A stretch of 64,000 nt of DNA. Origin: JAAGZL01 sp050288625. GTDB taxonomy: Bacteria; Pseudomonadota; Gammaproteobacteria; Chromatiales; Chromatiaceae. The notes under the pieces are model-generated. The model saw only the letters and a list, made by a program, of their open reading frames with translations. It ran no database searches and had not been told where the DNA came from. Where the stretch lies: contig JBNKEE010000013.1 of the NCBI GenBank assembly GCA_050288625.1, forward strand, positions 62,001 through 126,000, in the 5' to 3' direction. Shown here one piece after another: positions 1 through 9,202 of this stretch. The translations under genes were made by a program, and so were the position numbers. Numbering within the stretch: the stretch's first letter is position 1; every line of letters starts with the position of its first letter.

Positions 1-250
1 CTTTGTTCTCCTTCAGTTGTTTTTTCAGGGTGTCCAGCTCCTGCTTTTCCAGCTGTAAGGCGTCATTAAGGTCCGACGATTTCATATAGGAGACAACCAA
101 TCCACTCAACGCCAGTATCAAAGCGAGCAGAGCCGCTCTCATTGGAGCCTTGGAAGGTGTTTGGGTTGAATCAGAATCTTTCGCCAGCTTTGAAGGTTCT
201 ACCATTTCTGGCTCAGATGGACCTGTTTCCTGTTTTTCTATGTCATTCAT
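1..250 (-). CDS. hemX: HemX-like membrane protein, N-terminal part (cut by window edge)
   Basis: Only the first 83 codons are inside the window. The product begins MNDIEKQETG, has a charged, Pro/Ser-rich cytoplasmic segment of about 50 residues, one hydrophobic segment at about 53-69 (RAALLALILALSGLVVSY), then the start of a Lys/Glu/Leu-rich coiled coil. This architecture is typical of HemX, annotated as uroporphyrinogen-III C-methyltransferase although its enzymatic role is doubtful. Position directly after hemD in the same direction supports the name, since hemC-hemD-hemX is a common gammaproteobacterial order. Start is the ATG at 248-250; its ribosome-binding site is weak. The identification rests on architecture and context because the body of the protein is missing. 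Confidence 0.75.
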   Translation of the reverse strand, partial: MNDIEKQETGPSEPEMVEPSKLAKDSDSTQTPSKAPMRAALLALILALSGLVVSYMKSSDLNDALQLEKQELDTLKKQLKENK

Positions 251-350
251 ATTTTTGTTCCAGGGGATGTTTTTCGGGGTAATTCAATCAATTCCAAACT
301 GTTTTTCAAAGACCCCTTCAGATCTAGAGTAGCAAAGGTAGGTCACATCG

Positions 351-1124
351 TTAAGGTCTGTTTTCGGCCCATGAACTGACCGCCTTTAGCAATCCCCAGT
401 CAGATGCCTCGTCTGCCAGGATGATATTGCCACAGCCAAGCTCCTGCGCCCGAACCATTATTCGCTCACTTACTACCACCAAGGGCGTGTTATATACCAT
501 GGCTCTGCCCTCCTCTCCCAACAGTGAAAAGAGATTCTCCAAGATCTCTATGCTGGTTACGGTAACTATGTCCACCTCTTTATCCCATGAAGCCAGCAGC
601 GGATTCGCGTCTGCTGAAGGGATGCTCCTTGAGTACACCTCTGCATAGTCTACTATCGCGCCGCGCTCTCGCAGTGTGTCACCCAACAATTTACGCCCTC
701 CATTGCCCCGAAAGATCAGGACGTGTTTGCCGGCAACGCCTATCAGCTCCGGCAAGGCCAGTAAGGATTCACTATCGGATTGCCCTTCCGGACTTATGTC
801 TACCTCTATCCCGTTTTCAACCAGCAACCGGGCTGTGCTTTTTCCAACGGCGCATATCTTAGTCTCGACCGGGAACGCTCTATTGCCCATTAGTTCCAAG
901 CCATATTTCACCGCGTTTGGACTTATGAATATGACGATCTGGTAATCGGCAACCCTTTGCAGGAGTCCTTCGGCGACAGATGGATTTTGTGCCGACCCGA
1001 TGGCTATGGTGGGAAAACAAACCGACCTGCCTCCATGCTCCGCAATCAGCTTGCAGAGTGTGTCGGCCTGCCCGCTGGGACGGGTAACCAGGACGCCGAC
1101 ACCGTTCAGGTCGTTAATCGCCAT
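351..1124 (-). CDS. hemD: Uroporphyrinogen-III synthase
   Basis: The 257-residue product cyclises hydroxymethylbilane to uroporphyrinogen III, the branch point to haem, sirohaem and cobalamin. It begins MAINDLNGVGVLVTRPSGQ, the usual HemD opening with the VTRP motif, and shows the two-lobed alternating pattern of the family, with the conserved segment FISPNAVKYGLEL near residues 65-77 and a late VVVSERI segment. The open frame extends upstream to 1211 but that part is a shadow of hemC, so the start is the ATG at 1122-1124. It overlaps the last 11 bases of hemC, indicating translational coupling. HemD is poorly conserved in sequence, but the gene order hemC-hemD-hemX makes the call firm. Confidence 0.93.
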   Translation of the reverse strand: MAINDLNGVGVLVTRPSGQADTLCKLIAEHGGRSVCFPTIAIGSAQNPSVAEGLLQRVADYQIVIFISPNAVKYGLELMGNRAFPVETKICAVGKSTARLLVENGIEVDISPEGQSDSESLLALPELIGVAGKHVLIFRGNGGRKLLGDTLRERGAIVDYAEVYSRSIPSADANPLLASWDKEVDIVTVTSIEILENLFSLLGEEGRAMVYNTPLVVVSERIMVRAQELGCGNIILADEASDWGLLKAVSSWAENRP

Positions 1125-2043
1125 ATAGCGCCTTGAGAATGGGCTCTGCGCCATTGGCCAGCAACTCATCAGCCAGCTCCACCCCCATGACCTCCGCATC
1201 GTGCGGCGCACCCCTGCGCTCTCCGCGGATGATATTGCTGCCGTCTGTCTCTCCCACTAGGCCGCGCAGATAGAGTTCATCGCCCTGTAGTATGGCGTGG
1301 CCAGCGATCGGGACCTGACACCCCCCCATCAGACGATGGTTCATGGCCCGTTCCGCACTCACACAAACCGCAGTGTCGGCATGCAACAGGGGCTCCAGAA
1401 GGCTATTGACCCAATCATCATCCAAACGACATTCAATACCAAGCGCACCCTGTCCAATCGCCGGAAGGCTCTGCTCCGGCTCCAGATAAGAGGTCAGTCG
1501 CTCCTGAAAACCCAGCCTTATCAGTCCTGCAGATGCCAAAATGATGGCGTCGAACTCACCTTCATCCAGCTTGCGCAAGCGAGTATTTACGTTGCCGCGC
1601 AGGGGGGCGATCTTCAGATCAGGACGGCTTTCGCCGAGCTGGCACTGCCGGCGCAGGCTTGAGGTTCCAACCACCGCACCATGGGGCAGTTCGTCCAAAC
1701 ACCTATACTTATTGGACACAAAGGCGTCTCTAGGGTCTTCCCGTTCCATGATTACCGGCAGATGCAGCCCCTCAGGCAGCTCTGCTGGCACATCCTTCAT
1801 AGAGTGAACCGCTATATCGGCCGTGCCCTCAAGCATGCCCTGTTCCAGCTCCTTTACAAACAACCCCTTGCCGCCGATCTTGGCCAAGGGCGTGTCCAAA
1901 ATCTTGTCGCCCTGGGTACTCATACCCAACACTTCCACCTCTAGCCCGGCGTGAAGCCTTTTTAGCTCTGCGGCAACATGTTCCGCCTGCCATAAGGCCA
2001 AAGGAGATTTTCTGGTGGCTATTCGAATTGTCTTATTGGTCAT
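1114..2043 (-). CDS. hemC: Hydroxymethylbilane synthase (porphobilinogen deaminase)
   Basis: This 309-residue cytosolic enzyme joins four porphobilinogen molecules into hydroxymethylbilane on a covalently bound dipyrromethane cofactor. Visible signatures are the N-terminal RIATRKSPLALWQAEHV, the GGKGLFVKELE segment, HSMKDVPAELP, GTSSLRRQ, LRGNVNTRL, and the cofactor-cysteine region ERAMNHRLMGGCQVPIAGHA near the C-terminal third. Length matches the family (about 310). It is followed by hemD with an 11-base overlap and preceded, 69 bases upstream on the same strand, by algR. The algZ-algR-hemC-hemD order is the one known from Pseudomonas. Confidence 0.98.
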   Translation of the reverse strand: MTNKTIRIATRKSPLALWQAEHVAAELKRLHAGLEVEVLGMSTQGDKILDTPLAKIGGKGLFVKELEQGMLEGTADIAVHSMKDVPAELPEGLHLPVIMEREDPRDAFVSNKYRCLDELPHGAVVGTSSLRRQCQLGESRPDLKIAPLRGNVNTRLRKLDEGEFDAIILASAGLIRLGFQERLTSYLEPEQSLPAIGQGALGIECRLDDDWVNSLLEPLLHADTAVCVSAERAMNHRLMGGCQVPIAGHAILQGDELYLRGLVGETDGSNIIRGERRGAPHDAEVMGVELADELLANGAEPILKALYGD

Positions 2044-2112
2044 GTAGTAAGGTCCGGCTAAAAAGTTAAATGCTAAATGCTCGGTTGCTGGGTGGCAAAT
2101 CTGATGCTGTTT

Positions 2113-2844
2113 TTAACCACCCTTCAGCCAGCGGCGCACCTCCGGCAGATGCCTACGACTTACCTCGAGCCGATCTTCTATGTCCCGAAAACAGACCTGA
2201 AAGTGTCCGTCTGACCTCTTTTCCAGAGCGCTTAGGTACTTCTTTGAAACCAGGGCGTTTCGATGTATTCGCAGAAATCCGCTGCCTGCCTGCTGTTCCA
2301 GCGATTTCAAAGACTCCTCCAGGAGGGCCTCTCCCCCAGGATGTCTGGCTACCACATACTTCTGCTCCGCATGAAAGAAGTAGATCTCATCCACCGATAT
2401 GCGCAGGACCCCGCCGCGAAAATTGGAATAGACATAGGTCTCGGCGCTCTCATTGAGCTCATCCAGAACCTGAAGCTGCGCCCGACTTAGGGATTGAGCG
2501 CGGCTTAACGCCGCCTGTAGTCGCTCACGGCGTACCGGTTTGAGCAGATAATCCACAGCGTTGCGATCAAAGGCCTCCAGGGCGTGCTCTTCATAGGCGG
2601 TGACAAATATGACTGCGGGTGCCGGTGTTAGACCCATAAGCCGTGCGGTAGCCTCCAGGCCATCCATTCCTGGCATCCTGATGTCCATCAGTACCAAATC
2701 AACCTCAAGAGAGGAACACAACCTGACCGCCTCCTCTCCACTTCCGGCCTGACCCACGCTTTCATATGGCGGGCCAATCTCCTGGAGGAGCTGCTCTAAT
2801 CTCCCCCGGGCTAGTTGCTCATCATCTACAATCAGTATCCTCAT
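2113..2844 (-). CDS. algR: LytTR-family response regulator, AlgR type
   Basis: The product has 243 residues: a receiver domain (about 1-120) with acidic pair D7/D8, phospho-acceptor D54 in LVLMDIRMPGMDG, and K at VDYLLKPVRRE, followed by a LytTR DNA-binding domain (about 140-243). It should bind DNA when phosphorylated by the adjacent sensor AlgZ. In Pseudomonas AlgR controls alginate, type IV pili and virulence genes; what it controls here cannot be read from the sequence. The start is the ATG at 2842-2844, which overlaps the algZ stop as ATGA; an in-frame extension to 2859 lies inside algZ and is rejected. Confidence 0.93.
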   Translation of the reverse strand: MRILIVDDEQLARGRLEQLLQEIGPPYESVGQAGSGEEAVRLCSSLEVDLVLMDIRMPGMDGLEATARLMGLTPAPAVIFVTAYEEHALEAFDRNAVDYLLKPVRRERLQAALSRAQSLSRAQLQVLDELNESAETYVYSNFRGGVLRISVDEIYFFHAEQKYVVARHPGGEALLEESLKSLEQQAGSGFLRIHRNALVSKKYLSALEKRSDGHFQVCFRDIEDRLEVSRRHLPEVRRWLKGG

Positions 2845-3905
2845 GTCTCTTCTGACCAAGGGTGAGGAAAAAACAGACGAACCTGATAATCACCCTCCAC
2901 CTCGCTATGGGCTAAACCTGCCCTCTCCTGATAGAGTCCCTGAAGTCTCTGCTTGATATTCTCCAGGGCCATACGATTACCACTGGTATGGGTCTTATCC
3001 GGCGTATGTGGCCGACTATTTCTGATGGAAATATTGACCTGCTGGCGCCGATAACGGCCAACTATCTGTATCTTACCCCTATTTGCGGATGGCTCAATGC
3101 CATGATAGACCGCGTTCTCCAAAAGAGGCTGTAAAATCAGGGCCGGCATCTTCGCATCCAGGGGCAGTTCTTCCAGATCCCACTCCAACTCCAACCTTTC
3201 ACACAGACGCTGGGCCTCAATGCGCAGATAACCTCGCGCCAACTCCAGTTCTTTACCCAAGGTAGAGAGATCCGACGCATCAGATAAACTGGCCCGAAAT
3301 AGATCTGACAGATCGTAAATGGTCTCCTCCGCAATCTCAGGATTGCTGCGGATAAGGCTAGCGATAGTGTTCATACTATTGAACAGAAAATGGGGTCGAA
3401 TACGCGACTGCAGCGACTGCAAACGAGCCTGGGATTCTGCTACGACCTGTTTCTTCCAAAGAAACTGCAGATATATATATCGCAGTACCAGAGCGGCAAC
3501 TATGGCGCTTATGGAAATATTCTTAATCAAGAAAAATGTGTGATTTTGCCCCGTCCCATGAAACTCCAAAATATATACAGCCAGCTCACTAAACAGGATT
3601 GTCAGAAATAACGCCAAAGACCATACCAGCAACCCAGATGCCCAATTCGCCATCTTGCACAACCTTGGACGCAGCATACACACCAATGCCGTCCAGCCTA
3701 AGGCTATCCACTGAATGAACAGTGAATAGAGGCTCAGATTAGACGTGAAGCCAGAACCCATTACGCTATCCCCGAGAGAAAGGACCAGGGCCAACAATTC
3801 CGCCGTAATAACAACGGCGAACACTGTTCGGATGGCGCAGAAGTTCGGTAGGAAGCAGCTATCTGGTGCTGGCTTTGCCTTCTTCTCTTTGGACGGAGCT
3901 ATCAT
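2841..3905 (-). CDS. algZ: LytS-family sensor histidine kinase, AlgZ/FimS type
   Basis: A 354-residue membrane sensor. It has about four hydrophobic segments between residues 25 and 145, a short coiled linker, and then the His-kinase domain of the LytS/YehU class with the phospho-acceptor motif RPHFLFNSMNT (H172), followed by an ATPase domain with LQPLLENAVYHGIE (N box) near residue 260. It lacks the classical HisKA domain, as expected for this class, and has no recognisable sensory domain apart from the membrane segments. It is translationally coupled to algR downstream and divergent from argH, with only 81 bases between the starts. Confidence 0.92.
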   Translation of the reverse strand: MIAPSKEKKAKPAPDSCFLPNFCAIRTVFAVVITAELLALVLSLGDSVMGSGFTSNLSLYSLFIQWIALGWTALVCMLRPRLCKMANWASGLLVWSLALFLTILFSELAVYILEFHGTGQNHTFFLIKNISISAIVAALVLRYIYLQFLWKKQVVAESQARLQSLQSRIRPHFLFNSMNTIASLIRSNPEIAEETIYDLSDLFRASLSDASDLSTLGKELELARGYLRIEAQRLCERLELEWDLEELPLDAKMPALILQPLLENAVYHGIEPSANRGKIQIVGRYRRQQVNISIRNSRPHTPDKTHTSGNRMALENIKQRLQGLYQERAGLAHSEVEGDYQVRLFFPHPWSEET

Positions 3906-3940
3906 CTTTTTATTTCCGCGCGTTGGGTGTTAACCTTTCC

Positions 3941-3949
3941 TGTTATAAT
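3941..3949 (+). promoter_or_regulatory. Extended -10 promoter for argH
   Basis: The algZ-argH gap contains TGTTATAAT, a perfect sigma-70 -10 hexamer (TATAAT, 3944-3949) with the extended-minus-10 TG one base upstream. The region 17 bases further upstream has no good -35, which is usual for extended -10 promoters. Transcription would begin near 3956, giving a leader of about 30 bases before argH at 3987. Confidence 0.55.
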
Positions 3950-3986
3950 CATGCACTAATTTTATCCGCTTCAGGAATAAACAATA

Positions 3987-5369
3987 ATGAGCGAGAAAAA
4001 ACTCTGGTCCGGACGCTTCAATGAACCAACCGACGCCTTCGTCGAGGCCTTTACCGCATCCGTCGAGTTTGACCAAAGACTCTATAAGTATGACATCCAA
4101 GGCTCCATTGCACACGCCAAAATGCTGGCCCAGCAGGACATAATCACCGAATCTGAGCGCGATGCCATCATCGGCGGCCTGGAGCAGATACTGGATAGGA
4201 TCGAACGGGGAGGTTTCGAATGGTCCGTGCAGTTAGAGGATGTCCATATGAATGTCGAGTCCGCCCTCACCGATACTATCGGCGATGCTGGGAAGAAACT
4301 ACACACCGGCCGCTCGCGCAACGACCAGATAGCCACCGACATCCGTCTATATCTGCGGGATGAGATTGAGATTATCAGCCAGGAGATCAGACGCCTGCAA
4401 CAGGCCTTGCTTGATATCGCCGACCGTGAGGCAGACAGCATCATGCCCGGCTTTACTCATCTCCAGACCGCACAGCCCATAACATTCGGCCACCATATGA
4501 TGGCCTGGTTTGAGATGCTGCAACGAGACCGTGATCGGCTGGCCGACTGTAGTAAACGACTCAACATCATGCCCCTGGGCGCTGCGGCACTGGCCGGCAC
4601 CACCTATCCCATAGACCGCCACCTTACCGCAGGCCTGCTCGGCTTTGAACGCCCCAGTGAAAACTCCCTGGATTCCGTCAGTGACCGCGACTTTGCCATA
4701 GAGTTTAGCGCCGCTGCGGCCCTGATAATGATGCACCTGTCGCGTTTCTCGGAAGAGCTGATCATCTGGTCTTCAGCCCAGTTCGGATTTATTGAATTAT
4801 CGGACAGTTTCTGTACCGGTTCCTCCATAATGCCGCAAAAGAAAAACCCAGACGTGCCGGAGCTGGTGCGCGGCAAGGCCGGGCGTATCTTCGGCCATCT
4901 CATGGCCCTGCTAACCCTGATGAAGGGGCAACCCCTTGCATACAACAAAGACAATCAGGAAGATAAAGAGCCCATATTTGATACCGTGGACAATCTTAAG
5001 GGATGCCTCAAGGTATTTGCCGATATGATCCCCGCTATCAGCTGTCGTCACGATGCCATGCTGGCGGCGGCCAAGCAGGGTTTTGCAACAGCAACCGATT
5101 TGGCCGACTATCTGGTGCGGAAGGGCCTGCCCTTCCGTGACGCCCACGAAGTAGTGGGTAAGGCGGTAGCCCTCTGTGTTGAAAAAGGGTGCGATCTGGC
5201 TGATCTGGACCTGGCTCAACTTAAATCCTTTTCCAATATCATAGATAACGACGTTTTTGATTGTCTGACCCTTGAGGGCTCGGTCTCCGCCCGCAACCAT
5301 ATCGGCGGTACCGCTCCACAACAGGTACGCGAAGCAATTGCGCGGGCCAGGGCCAAGCTTAGTGGCTAG
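3987..5369 (+). CDS. argH: Argininosuccinate lyase
   Basis: The 460-residue enzyme splits argininosuccinate into arginine and fumarate, the last step of arginine synthesis; it is a homotetramer of the fumarase/aspartase superfamily. Sequence signatures include KLWSGRF at the N-terminus, HTGRSRNDQIATDIRL (106-121), the TH pair at 157-158 in PGFTHLQTAQP, and the superfamily signature GSSIMPQKKNPD (278-289) carrying the catalytic Ser. Length is normal for the family. It is transcribed divergently from algZ, an arrangement also found in Pseudomonas, and is followed 72 bases later by a GGDEF-like gene. Confidence 0.98.
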   Translation: MSEKKLWSGRFNEPTDAFVEAFTASVEFDQRLYKYDIQGSIAHAKMLAQQDIITESERDAIIGGLEQILDRIERGGFEWSVQLEDVHMNVESALTDTIGDAGKKLHTGRSRNDQIATDIRLYLRDEIEIISQEIRRLQQALLDIADREADSIMPGFTHLQTAQPITFGHHMMAWFEMLQRDRDRLADCSKRLNIMPLGAAALAGTTYPIDRHLTAGLLGFERPSENSLDSVSDRDFAIEFSAAAALIMMHLSRFSEELIIWSSAQFGFIELSDSFCTGSSIMPQKKNPDVPELVRGKAGRIFGHLMALLTLMKGQPLAYNKDNQEDKEPIFDTVDNLKGCLKVFADMIPAISCRHDAMLAAAKQGFATATDLADYLVRKGLPFRDAHEVVGKAVALCVEKGCDLADLDLAQLKSFSNIIDNDVFDCLTLEGSVSARNHIGGTAPQQVREAIARARAKLSG

Positions 5370-5441
5370 TATCTGTTAAAGATTTTTATTCTCCTGCCGC
5401 TGTAATCAACTGAAGCGATCAACAGCTAAGAGAACAAAGCA

Positions 5442-6278
5442 ATGACGGAGAATAGTAACACCATATCGCAGAAACACTGGTTTGATGCCTGTCCGGCCGG
5501 GTTAATGATCCTGGATCAGAACGGATGCGTTCAGTCAATCAATCCAGCTCTGTGTAGCATGCTGAGACAACAGTCGGATGAGATCATCGGGCGCAACATA
5601 GATCAGATGCCTTCCCCGGAACTCAAGGGCTTATTTCATCCAGACGGGCACCTGCAACTGTATCCCAATGGAATGCCAGCCAAACAACTCCGGATCGAAT
5701 CACGTGTGATTCCGGATTCTCAGGGAATGACCCTACGCTGCTTTATCGATATCAGCGAGGGGGAGGCATTGAAGGAAGAGAATGCACGTCTGAAGCAACA
5801 AGTGGAAGAACTCACACTCACCGATGAGCTTACCGGCCTGGCCAACGAGCGTGCATTTCACCGGGTACTCAGCGCCCAGGTAACCAGGAGCCGTCGTTAT
5901 ACCAATCCACTTTGCCTTGCGGTAGTGGAGATCGAGGCCGACGTCGGGAATGAGGGGCTCTCTCAGGAGGTCATACTAGCTGTAAGTCGCTATCTGCGTG
6001 ACCGCTTACGCTGGGTGGATCTTATCGCACGCTGGAGCAATGATCAGTTCATGTTGATCCTACCCGAGACCTCCGAAGAAGACGCAACTAGAATATTGCA
6101 TAAGATCAAGAGCGATTTTGTAGATGCCGGATTGCCCGAGGCCATAGCCCATCTGACCATACGCCTACAGATCGGGATTGCACAATGGCAAAAGGGCAAT
6201 GACGCGCGTTTACTAATGAAACGTTCCATGGAAGCTCTGGCTGCGGCAAAAGAGACAGATGCAACCCTAACCACATGA
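5442..6278 (+). CDS. PAS-GGDEF-like protein with degenerate active site and intact I-site
   Basis: A 278-residue protein without membrane segments. An N-terminal PAS-like domain (about 10-105) is joined by a short coiled helix (107-124) to a GGDEF-type domain that opens with the usual TDELTGLANERAF (127-139). The signature loop reads SNDQF (199-203) in place of GGDEF, and the first metal-ligand position, normally Asp, appears to be Glu (E163 in VVEIEAD), so diguanylate cyclase activity is doubtful. The inhibitory site RxxD (R190-W-V-D193), five residues before the signature, is intact, as expected of a protein that binds c-di-GMP. It ends 7 bases before cyaA and is probably cotranscribed with it. 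Function is inferred, not known. Confidence 0.82.
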   Translation: MTENSNTISQKHWFDACPAGLMILDQNGCVQSINPALCSMLRQQSDEIIGRNIDQMPSPELKGLFHPDGHLQLYPNGMPAKQLRIESRVIPDSQGMTLRCFIDISEGEALKEENARLKQQVEELTLTDELTGLANERAFHRVLSAQVTRSRRYTNPLCLAVVEIEADVGNEGLSQEVILAVSRYLRDRLRWVDLIARWSNDQFMLILPETSEEDATRILHKIKSDFVDAGLPEAIAHLTIRLQIGIAQWQKGNDARLLMKRSMEALAAAKETDATLTT

Positions 6279-6285
6279 TGGGTAC

Positions 6286-9132
6286 ATGCCGATGGCAAGG
6301 GCAGTTAATTTTTCTGACGGCATAGGACGCAAGGATCTTCAACTGGTGCGGCGGCGTTTTCGCGGCATCCAACGAGAACGCCTGCGCAGGATAGAGTCCG
6401 ATCTGAGCGCGCCGCAACAAGATTTTGTAAACCTTCTACCACTGCTGTTCCACATAAACCATCCAGTCCTCCCAGGATTCGTCGGCAGCGATACACCCTG
6501 CGCCATCCCAGACTACAACCCTTCCCAGGCCGTACTTAGAACGGCGCGTAAACTAGGGCGCAGTTTTTCATACAAGAAGCGGGCGCGTCGTGTTTATCAT
6601 ATTCATGGTCTTTACCTGATGGGCAGCATAGGCAGTATCGCCCATACATCAGGTAGCGACTTCGACGTCTGGCTCTGCCATGACAAAGGACTAAAACCTA
6701 CCCAACTGCAGGCGTTAAGGGAAAAGGCCAAAGGATTGGAGCATTGGGCTGCAGAGCTACAGCTAGAAGTCCATATATTCCTCATTGATGTCGACGCCTT
6801 TCGGCGTGGCGACCGCGAAGCCATATCGCGCGAGAGCAGTGGTTCCACCCAGAAACAGCTATTGTTGGAAGAGTTCTACCGCACAGGCATACTGCTGGCG
6901 GGACGACACCCCCTGTGGTGGATAGTGCCCCCCGATCAGGAAAACAATTACACCCAATATGCGGCCATGCTCTTGCATAAACGTTTTATCGACCCCATGG
7001 ATTGCTTGGATTTTGGAGGCCTGGAACACACGCCTGCAGATGAGTTCTTCAGCGCCGCACGTTGGCAGCTTTACAAGGGAATCGATTCACCCTACAAGAG
7101 CGTCCTCAAGCTTCTTTTAATAGAGGCATACTCACGCGATTATCCCAATATCCGTTGGTTATGCCAGGAGGCTAAGGCGGAGATATATTCCGGCACCCTG
7201 GATCTGGACGCCCTTGATCCATACATCCTGATGTACAACCGGGTCGAGCAGTATCTGCAGACCCGTGAGGAGATCGATCGGCTGGAGCTGGCACGCCGCT
7301 GCTTCTATTTCAAGGCCGAACAAAAGCTCAGCACAAAGATCCGTGTCAGAAAGAGGGCTTGGCAAAGAAAACTGATGCAGTCGGTGGTAGATTCCTGGGG
7401 CTGGAAAGAAGATAAGCTGGCGAGCCTGGATGGGCGCAATGGCTGGAAAATCGACCAGGTTATCCAGGAGCGCAACGTCCTGGTACGGGAGTTGACCAAC
7501 AGTTACCACATGCTCACCGAATTCTCCCGCACATTCGCCGCATCTGGCCAGATCAACCCTGAAGAGATCAGTCTTCTGGGCCGTAAGCTGCATACCGCTC
7601 TGGAGAGACAACCGGGTAAAGTGGATGGCATCAACCCCGGCATCTCGAAGGATCTGGTTGAGGCTCAGCTATCCCTGCACTACGTGGAGACCGATGACGA
7701 CATCGTATATTGGCTGCTTTATTGTGGTGAGGTGGATGAGGCGACCGCCGACACTGCAACACCGATCAAGAAGGCCCTCAGTCTGGTCGAGATGCTATCC
7801 TGGATCCAGGTGAATGAACTGGCTGATCACAACACTAAGGTCTCGCTGTATCCAAAAAGTTGCCCGGTGGCTCAGAACGAATTACGCTCATTGTTAAGCA
7901 GCCTGTACAAACGCCGACACGCCCTGCATACCGGCAATGTCCCACTGTCAGCTCTAAGTAGCGCCGCTTACGCAAAATCCTGCACCCTATTTGTTAACAC
8001 CGGCACAGATCCCCTGGAACACCTCTCAAAAGAGGGGAAGCAGCTCACCAGCGACAGATCTGATGCCCTTAGTTTCGGATCCGCACACTCCAGCCTGATG
8101 AAACATCTGGAACAACTCATCGTAACCAGCTGGGGCGAAACCCTAATCACCCATTACGATACCACCCCAGGACTGGCAGAAAGCATCTGTCGCTACCTTG
8201 CATTAACCCTACATATGGACCCTGATCGGCCGGCTCCAGAGATCGCGGCCTTCGGTCACTCATCTATTCGTGCCGCCGCCATTGCCAAGCGAGTAGAAAC
8301 GCTATTTAACGACATATGCTACGCCTTTGGTCCAAATGGCAAGGGTCTGAACTGCCGCTATCTGTTTCAGGCGGATGACGATTTTTATCTGATACAAAAA
8401 GACCAGAACGGCTTCACCTATTTCAGCGTAGATTCAAACGAGGAGTTGATGGAGACCTTGGGCCAGCCTCAGCCTAGCTTCCGCCCTCTGGTCATTGACA
8501 GCTATGCGCTACAAGGCACCCCTCTGCCACTTATCATGCAGGAAAATATTGAAGGTCAGATCCAGATCTACTACCACACAAACAAAAATCAGACATCTCT
8601 CTACATAGTCGACGAGCAGGGTGCACTGTTTCAACAGGAGATCCCCGGAGGAGATGAGAAACATCTGATGCTACAACAGAAACGCTTCTTCAGTGACCTT
8701 TTGATTACCCGTAGTCTGCAAACAGACGACTCTGGACTATCAGGCGTCCTTGATGCCCCACTGTTCTTCAGTCTCAGCAAAGACAGAAAAGGCAACTGGT
8801 TGCCCGAGACCCGTGTCCCGCCACGGGATCAGTTTTATGAGGAGTACACCGAATTAAGGCTGATCACAGAGGGGATGGACTTGAGCCAATCTCCCCATCT
8901 GCTGGTATGTGATGATCATGAGTTTAGCTCACTGGAGTATGGCGACGGTCTGTTCCATACCGTAGGCAAATATATCATGGCCCAGCGTGGCAGCACTAAA
9001 GACTACCCCATCTATATCACCGGCATAGAGTTCACCCGCTCAGCAACGGAGCAACGTTGGTCTACTGTAGAACTACTGCAACTTAAGAAAAAACTTGAGA
9101 CCAGGCTTAATGTTGAGCTGAAAAAGTCCTAA
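6286..9132 (+). CDS. cyaA: Class I adenylate cyclase
   Basis: A large 948-residue cytosolic protein that makes cAMP from ATP. The catalytic domain is N-terminal and of the nucleotidyltransferase type: GSIGSIAHTSGSDFDVW (113-129) contains the paired acidic residues D125 and D127. The segment KLLLIEAYSRDYP (about 269-281) is also characteristic. The remaining half is the regulatory region found in enterobacterial and Pseudomonas enzymes; the length is close to the roughly 950 residues of the Pseudomonas form. ATG at 6286 is used; an ATG six bases later (6292) is an equally good alternative. The gene follows the degenerate GGDEF gene by only 7 bases, so two cyclic-nucleotide themes sit in one transcript. 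Confidence 0.95.
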   Translation: MPMARAVNFSDGIGRKDLQLVRRRFRGIQRERLRRIESDLSAPQQDFVNLLPLLFHINHPVLPGFVGSDTPCAIPDYNPSQAVLRTARKLGRSFSYKKRARRVYHIHGLYLMGSIGSIAHTSGSDFDVWLCHDKGLKPTQLQALREKAKGLEHWAAELQLEVHIFLIDVDAFRRGDREAISRESSGSTQKQLLLEEFYRTGILLAGRHPLWWIVPPDQENNYTQYAAMLLHKRFIDPMDCLDFGGLEHTPADEFFSAARWQLYKGIDSPYKSVLKLLLIEAYSRDYPNIRWLCQEAKAEIYSGTLDLDALDPYILMYNRVEQYLQTREEIDRLELARRCFYFKAEQKLSTKIRVRKRAWQRKLMQSVVDSWGWKEDKLASLDGRNGWKIDQVIQERNVLVRELTNSYHMLTEFSRTFAASGQINPEEISLLGRKLHTALERQPGKVDGINPGISKDLVEAQLSLHYVETDDDIVYWLLYCGEVDEATADTATPIKKALSLVEMLSWIQVNELADHNTKVSLYPKSCPVAQNELRSLLSSLYKRRHALHTGNVPLSALSSAAYAKSCTLFVNTGTDPLEHLSKEGKQLTSDRSDALSFGSAHSSLMKHLEQLIVTSWGETLITHYDTTPGLAESICRYLALTLHMDPDRPAPEIAAFGHSSIRAAAIAKRVETLFNDICYAFGPNGKGLNCRYLFQADDDFYLIQKDQNGFTYFSVDSNEELMETLGQPQPSFRPLVIDSYALQGTPLPLIMQENIEGQIQIYYHTNKNQTSLYIVDEQGALFQQEIPGGDEKHLMLQQKRFFSDLLITRSLQTDDSGLSGVLDAPLFFSLSKDRKGNWLPETRVPPRDQFYEEYTELRLITEGMDLSQSPHLLVCDDHEFSSLEYGDGLFHTVGKYIMAQRGSTKDYPIYITGIEFTRSATEQRWSTVELLQLKKKLETRLNVELKKS

Positions 9133-9137
9133 AGGAC

Positions 9138-9166
9138 TTAACCCTAAACCCCCATCGGTTTATACT
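9138..9166 (+). promoter_or_regulatory. Candidate sigma-70 promoter for lptM-dapF
   Basis: TTAACC (9138-9143) and TATACT (9161-9166) are separated by 17 bases, matching four of six and five of six consensus positions. It lies in the 70-base gap after cyaA and would start transcription near 9173, about 30 bases before lptM. A small hairpin (AAGTCC/GGACTT, 9124-9139) overlaps the cyaA stop but lacks a T-tract, so it is not called a terminator. Confidence 0.4.
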
Positions 9167-9202
9167 GAGCCGATTATACATCCCTTAATGGAGTTCTCAG
9201 TC

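Noticed and set aside
9124..9139. AAGTCC/GGACTT hairpin as the cyaA terminator
   Set aside because: The stem is only 6 bp, overlaps the stop codon and is not followed by a T-run.
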